Shown piece after piece: positions 7,466 to 16,402 of a DNA stretch of 64,000 bases (position 1 is the first letter of the stretch; each line of letters opens with the position of its first letter). The stretch is from Flavobacterium sp. SM15 (GTDB lineage: Bacteria; Bacteroidota; Bacteroidia; Flavobacteriales; Flavobacteriaceae), in assembly GCF_022012335.1 (NCBI RefSeq), contig NZ_JAKLTO010000003.1, positions 186,001-250,000 on the forward strand. Direction: 5' to 3'. The position numbers and the translations under genes are program-made. The notes beneath the pieces were generated by a model that did not search any database, was not told where the DNA came from, and saw only the letters and a program-made list of their open reading frames with translations.

Positions 7466-8824
7466 ATGAGCGATACGCTATTTTCAGAATTCGAAGGAAT
7501 TGGTTCCAAACAATGGAAACAACAAATCCAATACGAATTAAAAGGAGCCGATTACAACGAAACCCTGATTTGGGAAAGTCCTGAAGGAATTAAAGTACGT
7601 CCTTTTTATCATTCCGATGAAGCTGAACAACCATTAAACATTCAGTCTCCAACATCAGCTTTTAAAATTGTACAGAACATTTTTGTTCACGATTTGGAAA
7701 AGTCCATTTCACGAGCCAACGAAACCTTAAACCGAGGCGCCGAAAGCATTCGATTTACGTTAGAAAACGATCAGGTTGATATTGAAAAACTCCTTAACAG
7801 TATTTCTATTGATGTTCCGGTTTATTTATATTTCGAATTTTTGAACGTCGATTTCATCAAAAAAATTGACGGAATTGTAGCAAAACGTAACGCTCCTGTT
7901 TATGTTGAAGTAGATCCGATCGGTCAATTGGCAAAAGACGGAAATCTGTTTGTAAACGTTGATTCCGATTTTACGGTTTTAAACGATTTGAACCAAGCTT
8001 GTCAAAATATTAATTTCTTAAGCATTGATACGGCTTTGTATCAGAATGCCGGAGCAAATATTGTTCAGCAACTTGCTTATGCTTTAGCGCATACCAACGA
8101 ATATTTCAACAGAATTACATCGATAAACAATCCTGTTACCATTAAAGTTGCCGTTGGAACAAATTACTTTTTTGAAATTGCAAAACTTCGCGCATTACGT
8201 CTTTTGCTGAACACTTTAGCAAAAGAGTACAACCATACTTTTGATTGCCATCTTTTGGTAACCCCAACCAAACGCAACAAAACCTTATACGATTATAACG
8301 TAAACATGTTACGTACCACTACGGAATGTATGAGTGCGATTTTAGGAGGAGCCGATGCCGTAGCAAACTTAGCTTACGACGCGATTTACCACAAAGACAA
8401 CGAATTCGGAGACCGAATTTCCCGTAATCAGTTGTTGGTATTGAAACACGAAAGTTATTTTGACATTGTGAATAATCCTTCCGACGGGGCTTATTATATC
8501 GAATCATTAACCGAACAATTAGCCGAAAAAGCACTTGTTTTATTCAAAGACATTGAAGCAAATGGAGGCTTCATCACTCAATTGATCGAAGGAACCATCC
8601 AGCGTAAAATAAAAGAAAGCGCTGATAAAGAACAGGAATTGTTCGACAGCGGCAAGGAAATATTATTAGGAACCAATAAATACCCGAACAAAGAAGACCG
8701 CATGAGCCATGATTTGGAATTGTTTCCTTTTGTAAAAACCAATCCGCGTAAAACCTTGATTACACCAATTATCGAAAAACGATTGGCGGAGAAAATGGAA
8801 CAGGAACGTTTAAAGTCCGAATAA
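7466..8824 (+). CDS. mutA: Methylmalonyl-CoA mutase, small (beta) subunit
   Basis: 452 residues with similarity to the mutase TIM-barrel half (GSKQWKQQIQYELKGADYNETLIWESPEGI at the N-terminus, then GTNYFFEIAKLRALRLL and the SDGAYYIESLTEQLAEKA block that matches [20 protein letters not shown] in the large subunit). It lacks the C-terminal cobalamin domain, as expected for the non-catalytic subunit. With the large subunit it interconverts succinyl-CoA and methylmalonyl-CoA (propionate metabolism). The partner gene is not adjacent: a 3-kb secreted-protein gene lies between them. Confidence 0.93.
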   Translation: MSDTLFSEFEGIGSKQWKQQIQYELKGADYNETLIWESPEGIKVRPFYHSDEAEQPLNIQSPTSAFKIVQNIFVHDLEKSISRANETLNRGAESIRFTLENDQVDIEKLLNSISIDVPVYLYFEFLNVDFIKKIDGIVAKRNAPVYVEVDPIGQLAKDGNLFVNVDSDFTVLNDLNQACQNINFLSIDTALYQNAGANIVQQLAYALAHTNEYFNRITSINNPVTIKVAVGTNYFFEIAKLRALRLLLNTLAKEYNHTFDCHLLVTPTKRNKTLYDYNVNMLRTTTECMSAILGGADAVANLAYDAIYHKDNEFGDRISRNQLLVLKHESYFDIVNNPSDGAYYIESLTEQLAEKALVLFKDIEANGGFITQLIEGTIQRKIKESADKEQELFDSGKEILLGTNKYPNKEDRMSHDLELFPFVKTNPRKTLITPIIEKRLAEKMEQERLKSE

Positions 8825-8837
8825 TTGAGATAAAATA

Positions 8838-11800
8838 ATGAAAAAAAGCATACTCTTAATAATTATAAGTCTATTCATTACTGATATATTTTCTCAAAAT
8901 ATTGATGTGACAGAAATTGAATTAAACAATATTGATGGTAGTAATCCAAAGAATTTAACCAAAGGGTTAACCAAAATTTATTTTTCTGCAGATGACGGTT
9001 TGCATGGTGAAGAATTATGGGTACATGATGTTACTCTAAATTCTACTTATTTGGTTAAAGATATTAATTCCGGTAGTAGTCCTGGTTTAGGCAATTCTGT
9101 TTTTTTAACAATTGGAGACATTTTATATTTCACAACCAATAGAGATTTATACGGAACTGAATTATGGAGAAGTGATGGAACAGAAACCGGCACTTATTTA
9201 GTTAAACATATTAATAGTAATTACTGGGCTTCAAACACTATTTATCAGCTATTTAATTATAATGGAAATATTATTTTTAGTGCAAATGATGATGTGATAG
9301 GCCAAGAACTATGGATTAGTGATGGAACAACTAATGGAACTACAGTCCTGAAAGATATTTATGCAGGGACCAATAGTAGCAACCCAAGTAATTTTACAAT
9401 TTTTAATGGCGAATTCTATTTTACTGCCAATAATGGCACTAATGGTAGAGAGATCTGGAAAAGCAATGGTACTACTTCAGGAACTACAATCCTAAAAGAC
9501 ATAAATCCAGGAAGTAATAGCGGTATTTCAGGAGGTAATCTTATTGTTTTTAACGATAATCTCTTTTTTTTCGCCTATACAAGCACAAATGGTTTTGAGC
9601 CTTGGAAAAGTGATGGAACAGAATCAGGAACACAATTATTTAAAGATATTGCAGTTGGAAGTAATAGCTCCAATTATGGTTTATCAGGAATCAGTAATAC
9701 AGATTATTTCATTTTTGAAGTTGACTCACCTACAATTGGTAAAGAATTATGGAAAAGTGATGGAACAGTTACAGGGACAGTACTTCTAAAAGACATCAAC
9801 CCAACTGGTAATGGAATTTCAGATTTTGCACAATACACATTATTCAATAATAAGATTTATTTTATTGGATACAACAGCACAAACGGTTATGAATTATGGT
9901 ATACAGATGGAACAACAGTTGGCACACAACTTGTAAAAGATATTAGAACAGGTTCCTCAGACAGTAATATTACAAAATTAACTGCTACAAGCAATTTTTT
10001 AATTTTTAGTGCTACTGACGGCTCCTCTTCTTACAACACTTTATGGAAAAGTGATGGAACTTATTCAGGAACAATACTATTGGAAAACACAAATTTGTCG
10101 CATTTTTCAAATCCTCAATTCGGTTTTGTAGAATTTAATAATTCTGTTTTTTTTGCGGGTGGATATAACAGCCCTAATGGTGTTGAACTATGGACAACAA
10201 ATGGAGCAAATACACAAGTTTTCAAAGACATATTTCACCGTTACTCAGGAATGACCAATTTTTACGATTCTGTATTACTTAATGACAAAATTATTTTTAC
10301 AGGTAATAATGGCAATGGTAATGAACCTTTTATATCGGACGGCACTATAATGGGAACTCATATTATTAAAGACATAAATCCCGGCAACGCAAGTTCTTCT
10401 TTCACAAGTTCTGGCTATAGATCAGCTTCTTATACAAAAGCAGGAAATTATGTTTTTTTTAGAGCTGGTAATAGCATTAGCGGTCATGAAATATGGAAAA
10501 CAGATGGAACCGAAGTAAATACTTCGATAGTAAAAGATATTAGACCTGGAAATGCAAGTAGTATTTCAGAATATATGCTTTTTATGGAATACAATGGAAT
10601 TTTTTATTTTAAAGCTGATGACGGAATTCATGGAGAAGAATTATGGAGAAGTGATGGCACTAGTACAGGGACATATCTTTTAAAAGACATAAATATTGGT
10701 TCTGGTTCTTCAATGTACCACTCTAACATATATTACAACCACCCTGATTACTTAAATGAAAAATGTTATGCTGTTTTAAATGGTTACCTTTATTTTGTAG
10801 CCAAAGACGGGACAGACAGTTCTATTTGGAGAACTGACGGAACTGAAAGTGGGACTATAAAAGTAATTTCAATTCCCAGTAGCGGCAATTATGATAATGA
10901 AAGAAGAATAGTTAACGCTAACAACAATAGAATATTTTTTAAGACCAACATTAACAATTCTTCTTACGGAAATGATTCCCTTTGGTCTAGTGATGGCACT
11001 CAGGCCGGTACAACATTATTAACTACTGCAAATATTACCGGGCCTATACAATTCAAAAAAAACATAGTACACAATAATTTTCTATATTACACTATATATA
11101 CATCGAACGGATGTACGTTAATGAAAACCGATGGTACTCTTAGTGGTACGATGGTTGTAAAAGAAAATTTCACAAACCAATCAACTTTTAATTCTTTAAC
11201 ATCATGTGGTAACAATGTATATTTTACTGTAGGTAGTCAAGGTGTTTCTGGTAAAGAACTATGGAGGACTGATGGGACAACAAATGGGACAATAAAACTT
11301 GAGGAGATACCCAATTCATCACCTCAATACTTCATCGATTGTAACACATGCTATCAAAACAATTTGTTATATCATAAAGAAATATTTGATAATAAGATAT
11401 GGTTTGTAAATGATTATTCTACAGATGCAAGTTCTTATTTAACAACAAATATTGTAAACTCAGAAAATTTCGGCAACTCTGAAGGAGTTTTAAATTTAAT
11501 GACTGGTAGTAATGGGTTATATATTTCAGGGAGTAAACAATATGCTGGAACAGAACTGTACTTTACTAATTTCAACATTCCACTAAGTAATCAAGAATTT
11601 ACTACTACTTCAAATAATATTATAACAGTATATCCAAACCCAACTAATAGTAAAATTCACATTAAGACAAGCAACAATATTGAGATTCAAAAAATCAAAA
11701 TCTACGACTTATTAGGAAAAGAAATTCATGGTTTAATTCAAAATAATGATGAATTAGAGTTATCAGGTATTGATAATGGAATTTATTTCTTAAAAATCTT

Positions 11801-11846
11801 TACAGATAAATCAATTTACACTAGAAAAATTATTTTGAAAAAATAA
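8838..11846 (+). CDS. T9SS-secreted ELWxxDGT-repeat protein
   Basis: 1002 residues. A signal peptide (about 1-19) is followed by some sixteen repeats of about 50-60 residues, each with a core like ELW(K/R)SDGTxxGTxLxKDI, probably a beta-propeller arrangement. At the C-terminus is a type A T9SS sorting domain (YPNPTNSKIHIKT ... YDLLGKEI ... GIYFLKI ... RKIILKK). The product should cross the outer membrane through the type IX system and be attached or released. It sits 13 bp after mutA and 15 bp before the large subunit, in the same direction. Its codons look more AT-rich than the flanking mutase genes, suggesting a later insertion (inference). Ligand or function unknown. Confidence 0.9.
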   Translation: MKKSILLIIISLFITDIFSQNIDVTEIELNNIDGSNPKNLTKGLTKIYFSADDGLHGEELWVHDVTLNSTYLVKDINSGSSPGLGNSVFLTIGDILYFTTNRDLYGTELWRSDGTETGTYLVKHINSNYWASNTIYQLFNYNGNIIFSANDDVIGQELWISDGTTNGTTVLKDIYAGTNSSNPSNFTIFNGEFYFTANNGTNGREIWKSNGTTSGTTILKDINPGSNSGISGGNLIVFNDNLFFFAYTSTNGFEPWKSDGTESGTQLFKDIAVGSNSSNYGLSGISNTDYFIFEVDSPTIGKELWKSDGTVTGTVLLKDINPTGNGISDFAQYTLFNNKIYFIGYNSTNGYELWYTDGTTVGTQLVKDIRTGSSDSNITKLTATSNFLIFSATDGSSSYNTLWKSDGTYSGTILLENTNLSHFSNPQFGFVEFNNSVFFAGGYNSPNGVELWTTNGANTQVFKDIFHRYSGMTNFYDSVLLNDKIIFTGNNGNGNEPFISDGTIMGTHIIKDINPGNASSSFTSSGYRSASYTKAGNYVFFRAGNSISGHEIWKTDGTEVNTSIVKDIRPGNASSISEYMLFMEYNGIFYFKADDGIHGEELWRSDGTSTGTYLLKDINIGSGSSMYHSNIYYNHPDYLNEKCYAVLNGYLYFVAKDGTDSSIWRTDGTESGTIKVISIPSSGNYDNERRIVNANNNRIFFKTNINNSSYGNDSLWSSDGTQAGTTLLTTANITGPIQFKKNIVHNNFLYYTIYTSNGCTLMKTDGTLSGTMVVKENFTNQSTFNSLTSCGNNVYFTVGSQGVSGKELWRTDGTTNGTIKLEEIPNSSPQYFIDCNTCYQNNLLYHKEIFDNKIWFVNDYSTDASSYLTTNIVNSENFGNSEGVLNLMTGSNGLYISGSKQYAGTELYFTNFNIPLSNQEFTTTSNNIITVYPNPTNSKIHIKTSNNIEIQKIKIYDLLGKEIHGLIQNNDELELSGIDNGIYFLKIFTDKSIYTRKIILKK

Positions 11847-11861
11847 ATTAGCTTATTAATT

Positions 11862-14003
11862 GTGAGAAAAGACATTCAACATATAAATTTAAAGCAATCA
11901 GCAACCAGCAATCAGCAACCAACTGAAAGCCAACCGCTAAATGCTAACAACTTTACCACTGCTGAAGGCATCGAAGTAAAATCGACCTATTCCGAAGCCG
12001 ATTTAGCCAATCTGGAACACTTGGAATTCGGAGCAGGATTTGCGCCTAATTTACGTGGTCCTTATGCGACCATGTATGTGCGCAGACCTTGGACAATTCG
12101 TCAATATGCAGGATTTTCAACAGCAGAGGAAAGTAACGCCTTTTACCGCAGAAACTTAGCGGCCGGACAAAAAGGATTATCCGTAGCCTTCGACTTGGCC
12201 ACCCACCGCGGTTATGATTCCGATCACGAGCGTGTAGTTGGCGACGTAGGAAAAGCAGGAGTAGCCATCGATTCAGTAGAAGACATGAAGATTCTTTTCG
12301 ACCAGATTCCGTTAGGGGAAATGTCGGTTTCGATGACAATGAACGGTGCGGTATTGCCGATTATGGCGTTCTATATTGTAGCTGCAGAAGAACAGGGAGT
12401 TGATGCAAAATTATTGTCCGGAACCATTCAGAATGATATCTTGAAAGAGTTCATGGTGCGTAATACTTACATCTACCCGCCTACACCATCGATGAAGATT
12501 ATTGCGGATATTTTCGAATATACCAGTAACAACATGCCGAAGTTCAACTCGATTTCCATTTCGGGTTACCACATGCAGGAGGCCGGAGCTACCGCAGATA
12601 TTGAGTTAGCCTACACCTTAGCCGATGGTTTGGAATACATCCGAACCGGTTTGGCGGCAGGAATGGATATTGATACTTTTGCTCCTCGTTTATCCTTTTT
12701 CTGGGCGATTGGTATGAACCACTTTATGGAGATTGCCAAAATGAGAGCCGGACGAATGTTGTGGGCCAAACTTCTGAAGCAATTCAATCCGAAAGATGAT
12801 AAATCGTTGGCATTACGAACACATTGTCAAACTTCAGGTTGGAGTTTAACAGAACAAGATCCTTTTAACAATGTAGCCAGAACCGCTATTGAAGCAGCAG
12901 CAGCAGCTTTTGGAGGAACTCAGTCCTTACATACGAATGCTTTAGACGAAGCAATCGCTTTACCAACCGATTTCTCAGCCCGTATCGCTAGAAATACCCA
13001 AATCTTTTTACAGGAAGAAACCAAGATCTGTAAAACGGTAGATCCTTGGGCTGGAAGTTATTATGTAGAAAGCTTAACTAAAGAAATTGCAGACAAAGCT
13101 TGGGCATTAATTCAAGAAGTAGAAGAACTAGGTGGAATGACCAAAGCCATCGAAGCCGGAATCCCGAAACTTAGAATTGAAGAAGCGGCCGCGAGAAAAC
13201 AAGCGCGTATCGACAGCGGGCAGGATATTATCGTAGGGGTAAACAAATACCGCTTGGAGAAAGAAGATCCGTTGCATATTTTAGAAGTAGACAACCAAAC
13301 CGTTCGTAAACAACAAATCGAACGTTTAGACCATATCAAAGCGACCCGCGACAATGCCAAAGTACAGGAATGTTTAGCAAAACTGACCGCATGTGCAAAC
13401 GGAGAACCGGGGAACTTATTAGAATTAGCAGTAGATGCAGCACGTAACAGAGCCACATTAGGGGAAATCAGCGATGCGTTGGAAACTGTTTTCGGACGTT
13501 ATAAAGCACAAATCAAATCCTTCAGCGGCGTGTACAGCAAAGAGATCAAAAACGACGAAAGTTTTGAAAAAGCAAAACAATTAGCCGACGCCTTCGCCAA
13601 GAAAGAAGGCCGTCGCCCGCGTATCATGATTGCCAAAATGGGTCAGGACGGACACGATCGTGGGGCAAAAGTAGTAGCCACAGGTTATGCCGATGTAGGT
13701 TTCGATGTAGACATTGGACCTCTTTTCCAAACCCCTGCCGAAGCAGCGAAACAAGCTGTGGAGAACGACGTTCATATTTTAGGAGTTTCTTCCTTAGCAG
13801 CCGGGCACAAAACGTTGGTGCCGCAGGTAATTGAAGAACTGAAAAAATACGGTCGTGAAGACATCATGGTAATTGTGGGCGGAGTAATTCCGGCGCAGGA
13901 TTATCAATATTTGTTTGATGCCGGAGCGGTTGCGGTTTTCGGACCGGGAACCAAAATCAGCGAAGCAGCTATTACAATTTTAGAAGTTTTACTTGAAGAT
14001 TAA
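11862..14003 (+). CDS. scpA: Methylmalonyl-CoA mutase, large (alpha, catalytic) subunit
   Basis: 713 residues (also called mutB). The N-terminal TIM barrel has the conserved [21 protein letters not shown] substrate region and [12 protein letters not shown]. The C-terminal cobalamin-binding domain has DGHDRGAK, where the histidine ligates B12, then SSLAAGH and GGVIPAQDY. It rearranges (R)-methylmalonyl-CoA and succinyl-CoA. The start is GTG at 11862 (MRKDIQHI), 15 bp after the secreted-protein gene. Residues of about 11-30 are low complexity (Q/S/T/N/P) and are encoded by a run of 7-bp repeats. A terminator follows. Confidence 0.97.
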   Translation: MRKDIQHINLKQSATSNQQPTESQPLNANNFTTAEGIEVKSTYSEADLANLEHLEFGAGFAPNLRGPYATMYVRRPWTIRQYAGFSTAEESNAFYRRNLAAGQKGLSVAFDLATHRGYDSDHERVVGDVGKAGVAIDSVEDMKILFDQIPLGEMSVSMTMNGAVLPIMAFYIVAAEEQGVDAKLLSGTIQNDILKEFMVRNTYIYPPTPSMKIIADIFEYTSNNMPKFNSISISGYHMQEAGATADIELAYTLADGLEYIRTGLAAGMDIDTFAPRLSFFWAIGMNHFMEIAKMRAGRMLWAKLLKQFNPKDDKSLALRTHCQTSGWSLTEQDPFNNVARTAIEAAAAAFGGTQSLHTNALDEAIALPTDFSARIARNTQIFLQEETKICKTVDPWAGSYYVESLTKEIADKAWALIQEVEELGGMTKAIEAGIPKLRIEEAAARKQARIDSGQDIIVGVNKYRLEKEDPLHILEVDNQTVRKQQIERLDHIKATRDNAKVQECLAKLTACANGEPGNLLELAVDAARNRATLGEISDALETVFGRYKAQIKSFSGVYSKEIKNDESFEKAKQLADAFAKKEGRRPRIMIAKMGQDGHDRGAKVVATGYADVGFDVDIGPLFQTPAEAAKQAVENDVHILGVSSLAAGHKTLVPQVIEELKKYGREDIMVIVGGVIPAQDYQYLFDAGAVAVFGPGTKISEAAITILEVLLED
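11894..11949 (+). repeat. Degenerate 7-bp repeat array inside the mutase gene
   Basis: Eight consecutive heptamers: GCAATCA GCAACCA, GCAATCA GCAACCA, ACTGAAA GCCAACC, GCTAAAT GCTAACA. They are translated into the low-complexity N-terminal extension of the mutase. Confidence 0.75.
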
Positions 14004-14008
14004 TAATT

Positions 14009-14039
14009 AAAAAACACCGATTAATTCGGTGTTTTTTTT
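14009..14039. terminator. Bidirectional terminator between mutase and a small convergent gene
   Basis: AAAAAACACCGA, loop TTAA, TTCGGTGTTTTTTT; A and T runs on both sides. The stop codon of the minus-strand gene overlaps its edge. Confidence 0.9.
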
Positions 14040-14358
14040 ATAAAATATGTACGACGTACCACTTTGCAGCTAGCTTAGCGATGTCGGCACGCATCAAATC
14101 ATCGGGAGTCATGACAGGTTTGAATTCGCAGGCGCCTTCAAAATTCAAAAACCAAGGCTCGGCCACCGCCGGAATAGAAGAAGCGTCTTTTATATCTACA
14201 ATCATGACAGCGCCACGATTTCCTTCAATTTCGGTAAAATAAATAACCTCGGGCTTGATATCGTCAATGATACGTCCTAAGATTTCACTTGCTTTACCAC
14301 TTCGCACCAAAGAGTTAAACGGCTCAATAGGCAGAATAACATTGACTAACATTTTCAT
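14038..14358 (-). CDS. Conserved small protein of unknown function
   Basis: 106 residues, no signal peptide or membrane segment, mixed alpha/beta composition (MKMLVNVILPIEPFN, VIYFTEIEGNRGAVMIVDI, VAEPWFLNFEGACEFKPVMTPDDL). The shape recalls small dimeric alpha-beta-barrel (DUF3303-like) proteins. Relatives are sometimes labelled pantothenate synthetase, for which I see no support. The start could be ATG at 14358 or 14352. Monocistronic and convergent with the mutase gene, with a shared terminator. Function unknown. Confidence 0.72.
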   Translation of the reverse strand: MKMLVNVILPIEPFNSLVRSGKASEILGRIIDDIKPEVIYFTEIEGNRGAVMIVDIKDASSIPAVAEPWFLNFEGACEFKPVMTPDDLMRADIAKLAAKWYVVHIL

Positions 14359-14466
14359 GACTTCAGATTTTAAAAATTGACTTACTAAAGTTACGAAATA
14401 TCACGATTAGTTAAAACCATAACCCATTAAATAACAAAAGATTAAAAAATTCCAAAAGTATTCCTT

Positions 14467-14519
14467 CAGCCCTGATGGGAGCAAGCTACCGTGTAGCGCG
14501 GACAGCAGGAACCAACGCT
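14467..14519. repeat. Possible interspersed intergenic element
   Basis: CAGCCCTGATGGGAGCAAGC, then a short stem region CTACCGTGTAG, then CGGACAGCAGGAACCAACGCT. GC-rich against an AT-rich background and outside any gene. The opening is shared with the block at 5815. Confidence 0.5.
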
Positions 14520-14580
14520 AAAAAAATGCCTTAAGTTTTGCTCCAAAAAATAACTTACTTTTACTTTTTAAAACTCCTTT

Positions 14581-15708
14581 ATGTCGAAATTACCTAATGT
14601 AACAGCCAGTATTTTTTCCGTAATGTCGCAATTGGCCAACCAGCACGGCGCAATTAATTTATCACAGGGTTTTCCAAATTTCCCGGTGGATGAACATTTA
14701 TTGGAACTTTCCAGACAATTACAACGTGAGAACATTCATCAATATACTCCCATGGCCGGATTGCCTTCTTTATTGGAAAAAATTGCAGCCCTAACCTTTA
14801 AAAATTACTTACGAAAGGTAAATCCCGCAACCGAAATGCTCATAACCGCCGGTGCAACACAGGGAATTTTTACTGCGATAGCCACTTTTATAGGTAAAGA
14901 CGATGAAGTGCTTATTCTCGATCCAAGTTACGACAGTTATGAACCTTCTGTTTTGGTGGCTGGTGGAACTCCGGTGCGTATTTCTTTAAACGATGATTAT
15001 TCGCCAAATTTCAATCGAATTGAACAGGCTCTAACGTCTAAAACTAAAATGATAATCATTAATAATCCGCACAATCCAACAGGGAAAACATGGAATGTTG
15101 CTGATTTCGAATCTTTAGAAACCATTCTTGAAAAACATCCAAAGGTTTTAGTTTTGGCAGACGAAGTTTATGAATTCATTTCATTTTTGCATCCTCATAT
15201 TTCGTTTCATACACGAACAAAACTGGTGAAACGAACAATTATCGCTTCCTCTTTTGGAAAATCACTTCATGTGACCGGATGGAAAGTGGGCTACCTGATT
15301 GCACCTGAGAATCTCATGGACGAAATAAAAAAAGTACATCAGTTTTTGGTCTTTAGTGTAAACAGTTTTTCACAACACGCAATTTCCGCGTATTTGGATG
15401 TAGTGGATTTCGGAGCCATTTCTAAAATGTATTTAGAGAAACGCGATCTATTTCAAAATTTAATCAAAGACAGCCGTTTTGAACTTTTACCCTGCGAAGG
15501 AACCTATTTTCAGGTAGTGAATTACAAAAACATAAGTTCTGCTAACGATGTGGATTTCGCAAAAGAACTGATCACAAAACATGGAGTGGCCGCAATTCCG
15601 ATTTCAGTTTTTTATAATGATGCCACCGACAGACATATGCTCCGATTTTGTTTTGCTAAAACGAACGAGACGCTTATTGCGGCGGCTGAGAAACTCAATA
15701 GAATTTAA
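14581..15708 (+). CDS. PLP-dependent aminotransferase, class I/II (methionine/kynurenine aminotransferase type)
   Basis: 375 residues. Fold-type I aminotransferase motifs: INLSQGFPNFP near residue 25, YTPMAGLPSL, the NNPHNPTG substrate/PLP block, ADEVYEF, the Schiff-base lysine in SSFGKSLHVTGWK, and a C-terminal MLRFCFAKT with the carboxylate-binding arginine. The sequence is closest to the YbdL/kynurenine aminotransferase group, which favours methionine and aromatic amino acids; substrate is inference. A near-promoter box TACTTTTA lies at 14556. Apparently monocistronic. Confidence 0.88.
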   Translation: MSKLPNVTASIFSVMSQLANQHGAINLSQGFPNFPVDEHLLELSRQLQRENIHQYTPMAGLPSLLEKIAALTFKNYLRKVNPATEMLITAGATQGIFTAIATFIGKDDEVLILDPSYDSYEPSVLVAGGTPVRISLNDDYSPNFNRIEQALTSKTKMIIINNPHNPTGKTWNVADFESLETILEKHPKVLVLADEVYEFISFLHPHISFHTRTKLVKRTIIASSFGKSLHVTGWKVGYLIAPENLMDEIKKVHQFLVFSVNSFSQHAISAYLDVVDFGAISKMYLEKRDLFQNLIKDSRFELLPCEGTYFQVVNYKNISSANDVDFAKELITKHGVAAIPISVFYNDATDRHMLRFCFAKTNETLIAAAEKLNRI

Positions 15709-15762
15709 AATACAACATTATAATAATTATTGTTTTTTTGAAATACAAAACTTACAAGTTTA

Positions 15763-15789
15763 ACAAATTGTAAAAAATTAACAATTTGT
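15763..15789. promoter_or_regulatory. AT-rich inverted repeat upstream of SRPBCC gene
   Basis: ACAAATTGT, 9-bp gap, ACAATTTGT: perfect 9-bp arms followed by a T-rich stretch. Could be an operator for the next gene or a weak terminator of the aminotransferase gene. A near-promoter TATCTTTA follows at 15803-15810. Confidence 0.4.
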
Positions 15790-15833
15790 AATATTTTTTT
15801 CTTATCTTTAAAGCATAACGTATTTTTATAACT

Positions 15834-16343
15834 ATGTCGCAGCACAATCTTTACATCGACAATAAACTTGTCATATCCAGAGATTTCAAAGCCCCAAAAA
15901 ACTTAGTTTATAAAGCATTATCCGAAGCCGACCGATTTGAACAATGGTGGGGCCCGAACGGTTTTACCACCACTGTTACAACTTTTGATTTCCGTCCGGA
16001 AGGCATCTGTCACTACTGTCTGGAATCGCCCGACAACCTCAAAATGTGGGGCCGGTTTGTATTCAAAGAGGTTCTGTCCAATAAAAAAATAGAGTTTCTT
16101 AACTGTTTTTCAGACGAAAACATGGGAGTTATTCGCGCACCTTTTAGTGAAACCTGGCCTTTGGAAATGTTCAATATTATTACCTTGGAAGAAGTAAACG
16201 GAACAACAATTCTAACATTCATCATCTCACCGTACAACGCTTCCGATGCTGAAATAAAAACCTTTAGCGAAAACCACGAAAACATGGAACTCGGTTTTAA
16301 AGGAACTTTGGACCGGTTGGAAGATTATCTGCTCAAAAATTAA
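15834..16343 (+). CDS. SRPBCC (AHSA1/START-like) domain protein
   Basis: 169 residues, single domain, cytoplasmic. It shows the AHSA1 pattern: ISRDFKAPKNLVYKALSEADRFEQWWGPNGF, then FDFRPEGICHYCLES, FKEVLSNKKIEFLNCF and a C-terminal helix (ENMELGFKGTLDRLEDYL). The fold makes a hydrophobic cavity for small ligands; family members are often under ArsR-type regulators, but none is adjacent here. Ligand unknown. Confidence 0.85.
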   Translation: MSQHNLYIDNKLVISRDFKAPKNLVYKALSEADRFEQWWGPNGFTTTVTTFDFRPEGICHYCLESPDNLKMWGRFVFKEVLSNKKIEFLNCFSDENMGVIRAPFSETWPLEMFNIITLEEVNGTTILTFIISPYNASDAEIKTFSENHENMELGFKGTLDRLEDYLLKN

Positions 16344-16350
16344 AATCTAT

Positions 16351-16364
16351 TATGCAAGCATAGT
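16351..16364. promoter_or_regulatory. Dyad motif TATGCAAGCATAGT upstream of SDR gene
   Basis: TATGC-AA-GCATA inverted repeat, 38 bp before the ATG and just upstream of a near-promoter box TACCTTTA (16374-16381). The same 14-mer, with TA at the centre, lies upstream of the TonB-like gene at 34189. Probably a repressor operator (inference). Confidence 0.5.
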
Positions 16365-16402
16365 ATTTTTATTTACCTTTACGATTCTAAAAAACCAACT
16401 AT

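Noticed and set aside
9544..9789. Alternative frame inside the ELWxxDGT gene
   Set aside because: Produced by the repetitive sequence of the real gene in another frame; no start signals.
8838..11846. Repeat region as a CRISPR-like or minisatellite array
   Set aside because: Repeats are protein-level, about 50-60 codons long with divergent DNA, and lie in one intact frame.
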